From Actinomyces timonensis DSM 23838 (GTDB lineage: Bacteria > Actinomycetota > Actinomycetes > Actinomycetales > Actinomycetaceae): a DNA stretch of 64,000 nt. Position numbers and translations under genes: made by a program. Shown here in pieces: positions 63,555-64,000 of this stretch. Positions within the stretch are counted from its first letter, which is position 1, and every line of letters starts with the position of its first letter. The stretch lies in the NCBI RefSeq assembly GCF_000295095.1, contig NZ_JH806634.1, forward strand, positions 290,156-354,155, written 5' to 3'. The notes under the pieces were generated by a model. That model was not told the DNA's origin, searched no databases, and saw only the letters and a program-made list of their open reading frames with translations.

Positions 63555-64000
63555 TCAGCCCGGGAACGGGGCGCCCGGGCGGGCGTAGCGCAGCCAGCAG
63601 ATGACGCCGCACACCAGGCAGTAGGCGACGGAGATCCAGAACCAGGCGACGGCTCCGAGCGAGGCGATGGCCACGCCCACGATGAACGGGCCCAGCGAGG
63701 CGATGGCGGCGGTGAAGCCGATCGCGCCGCCGGCCTGGCGCTTGGGCATGATCATCGGCATCTGCTTGAAGGTGCCGGCATTGCCCAGGCCCGAGAAGAA
63801 GAACATGGCGAGCATGAGCCACAGGAAGCCCGTGAACTGCGAGGGGTCGGTGGGGTCGAGGAAGAAGGTGGCAGCGCCGAGGGTGGCCGCCATGCCGACG
63901 ACTGACACGAAGGTCCAGATGGCGCCCCCGAAGCGGTCGCACAGGGGGCCCCAGAGCATGCGGACCACCGAGCCGATGAGGGGGCCGAGGAAGGCGTAGG
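63555..64000 (-). CDS. narK: NarK-type nitrate/nitrite MFS transporter (5' end beyond window)
   Basis: The C-terminal ~148 residues of a major facilitator protein: LIGSVVRMLWGPLCDRFGG, FFFSGLGNAGTFKQMPMIM and GGAIGFTAAIASLGPFIVG, which includes the Gly-rich nitrate signature of NarK/NasA transporters. It ends 94 bp upstream of narG on the same strand, as expected for a nar operon that begins with transport. The N-terminal half lies outside the window. Confidence 0.9.
   Translation of the reverse strand, partial: YAFLGPLIGSVVRMLWGPLCDRFGGAIWTFVSVVGMAATLGAATFFLDPTDPSQFTGFLWLMLAMFFFSGLGNAGTFKQMPMIMPKRQAGGAIGFTAAIASLGPFIVGVAIASLGAVAWFWISVAYCLVCGVICWLRYARPGAPFPG

Overview
The window is about 70% GC, densely packed, and reads as chromosome of an actinobacterium, most likely an oral-type Actinomyces or close relative. 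Support comes from a WhiB regulator, MtrA-MtrB-LpqB, DUF3499, DUF5719, DUF6912, a TIGR03089 protein and an Rv3235-like protein in their usual actinobacterial order. A phosphocholine (lic) operon and a dissimilatory nitrate reductase operon point to a host-associated facultative anaerobe. The genus is inferred from gene content only.

Layout. 1-3.7 kb: phosphocholine operon (licCA fusion, licB, licD; minus strand, licD cut by the window edge). 3.8-15 kb: sugar-nucleotide genes rmlA and manA, then a conserved actinobacterial block (TIGR03089, whiB, a very large membrane glycosyltransferase, DUF5719, a metallopeptidase-fold protein with a degenerate active site, DUF3499). 13.9-21.5 kb: RDD and SpoIIM proteins and a MoxR/DUF58/DUF4350/DUF4129 operon with a multi-pass membrane protein. 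21.7-31 kb: mtrA-mtrB-lpqB, hpf, comF, secA. 31-37 kb: an intergenic repeat cluster, then Rv3235-like, LysM, an excisionase-type HTH, SAF, a CpaE/MinD-like ATPase and DUF6912. 37-46.9 kb: sbcC-sbcD, a YefM/RelE-type toxin-antitoxin pair, uppP, an orphan AAA+ ATPase, hisN and a frameshifted Tat-signal protein. 47-53.3 kb: small redox genes and a divergent siderophore-type ABC transporter that looks damaged at its centre. 53.5-64 kb: modA-modBC molybdate uptake directly downstream of, and co-oriented with, narGHJI (narG frameshifted) and narK (cut by the window edge).

How the genes work together. LicB, LicA/LicC and LicD form a full choline import, activation and transfer route. RmlA and ManA supply activated sugars to the envelope, where the glycosyltransferase, UppP, the LysM protein and the MtrAB-controlled genes also act. 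ModABC supplies molybdenum for the NarG cofactor, and NarK exchanges nitrate and nitrite.

Three lesions (narG frameshift, Tat-protein frameshift, fecB/fecD truncation) may be real decay or assembly error; the sequence alone cannot decide. Many genes lack a Shine-Dalgarno sequence and instead carry a -10-like hexamer exactly 6 bp before the start codon, suggesting frequent leaderless transcription. Several convergent gene pairs are separated by long perfect inverted repeats. No tRNA, rRNA, CRISPR array, insertion sequence or origin was recognised.
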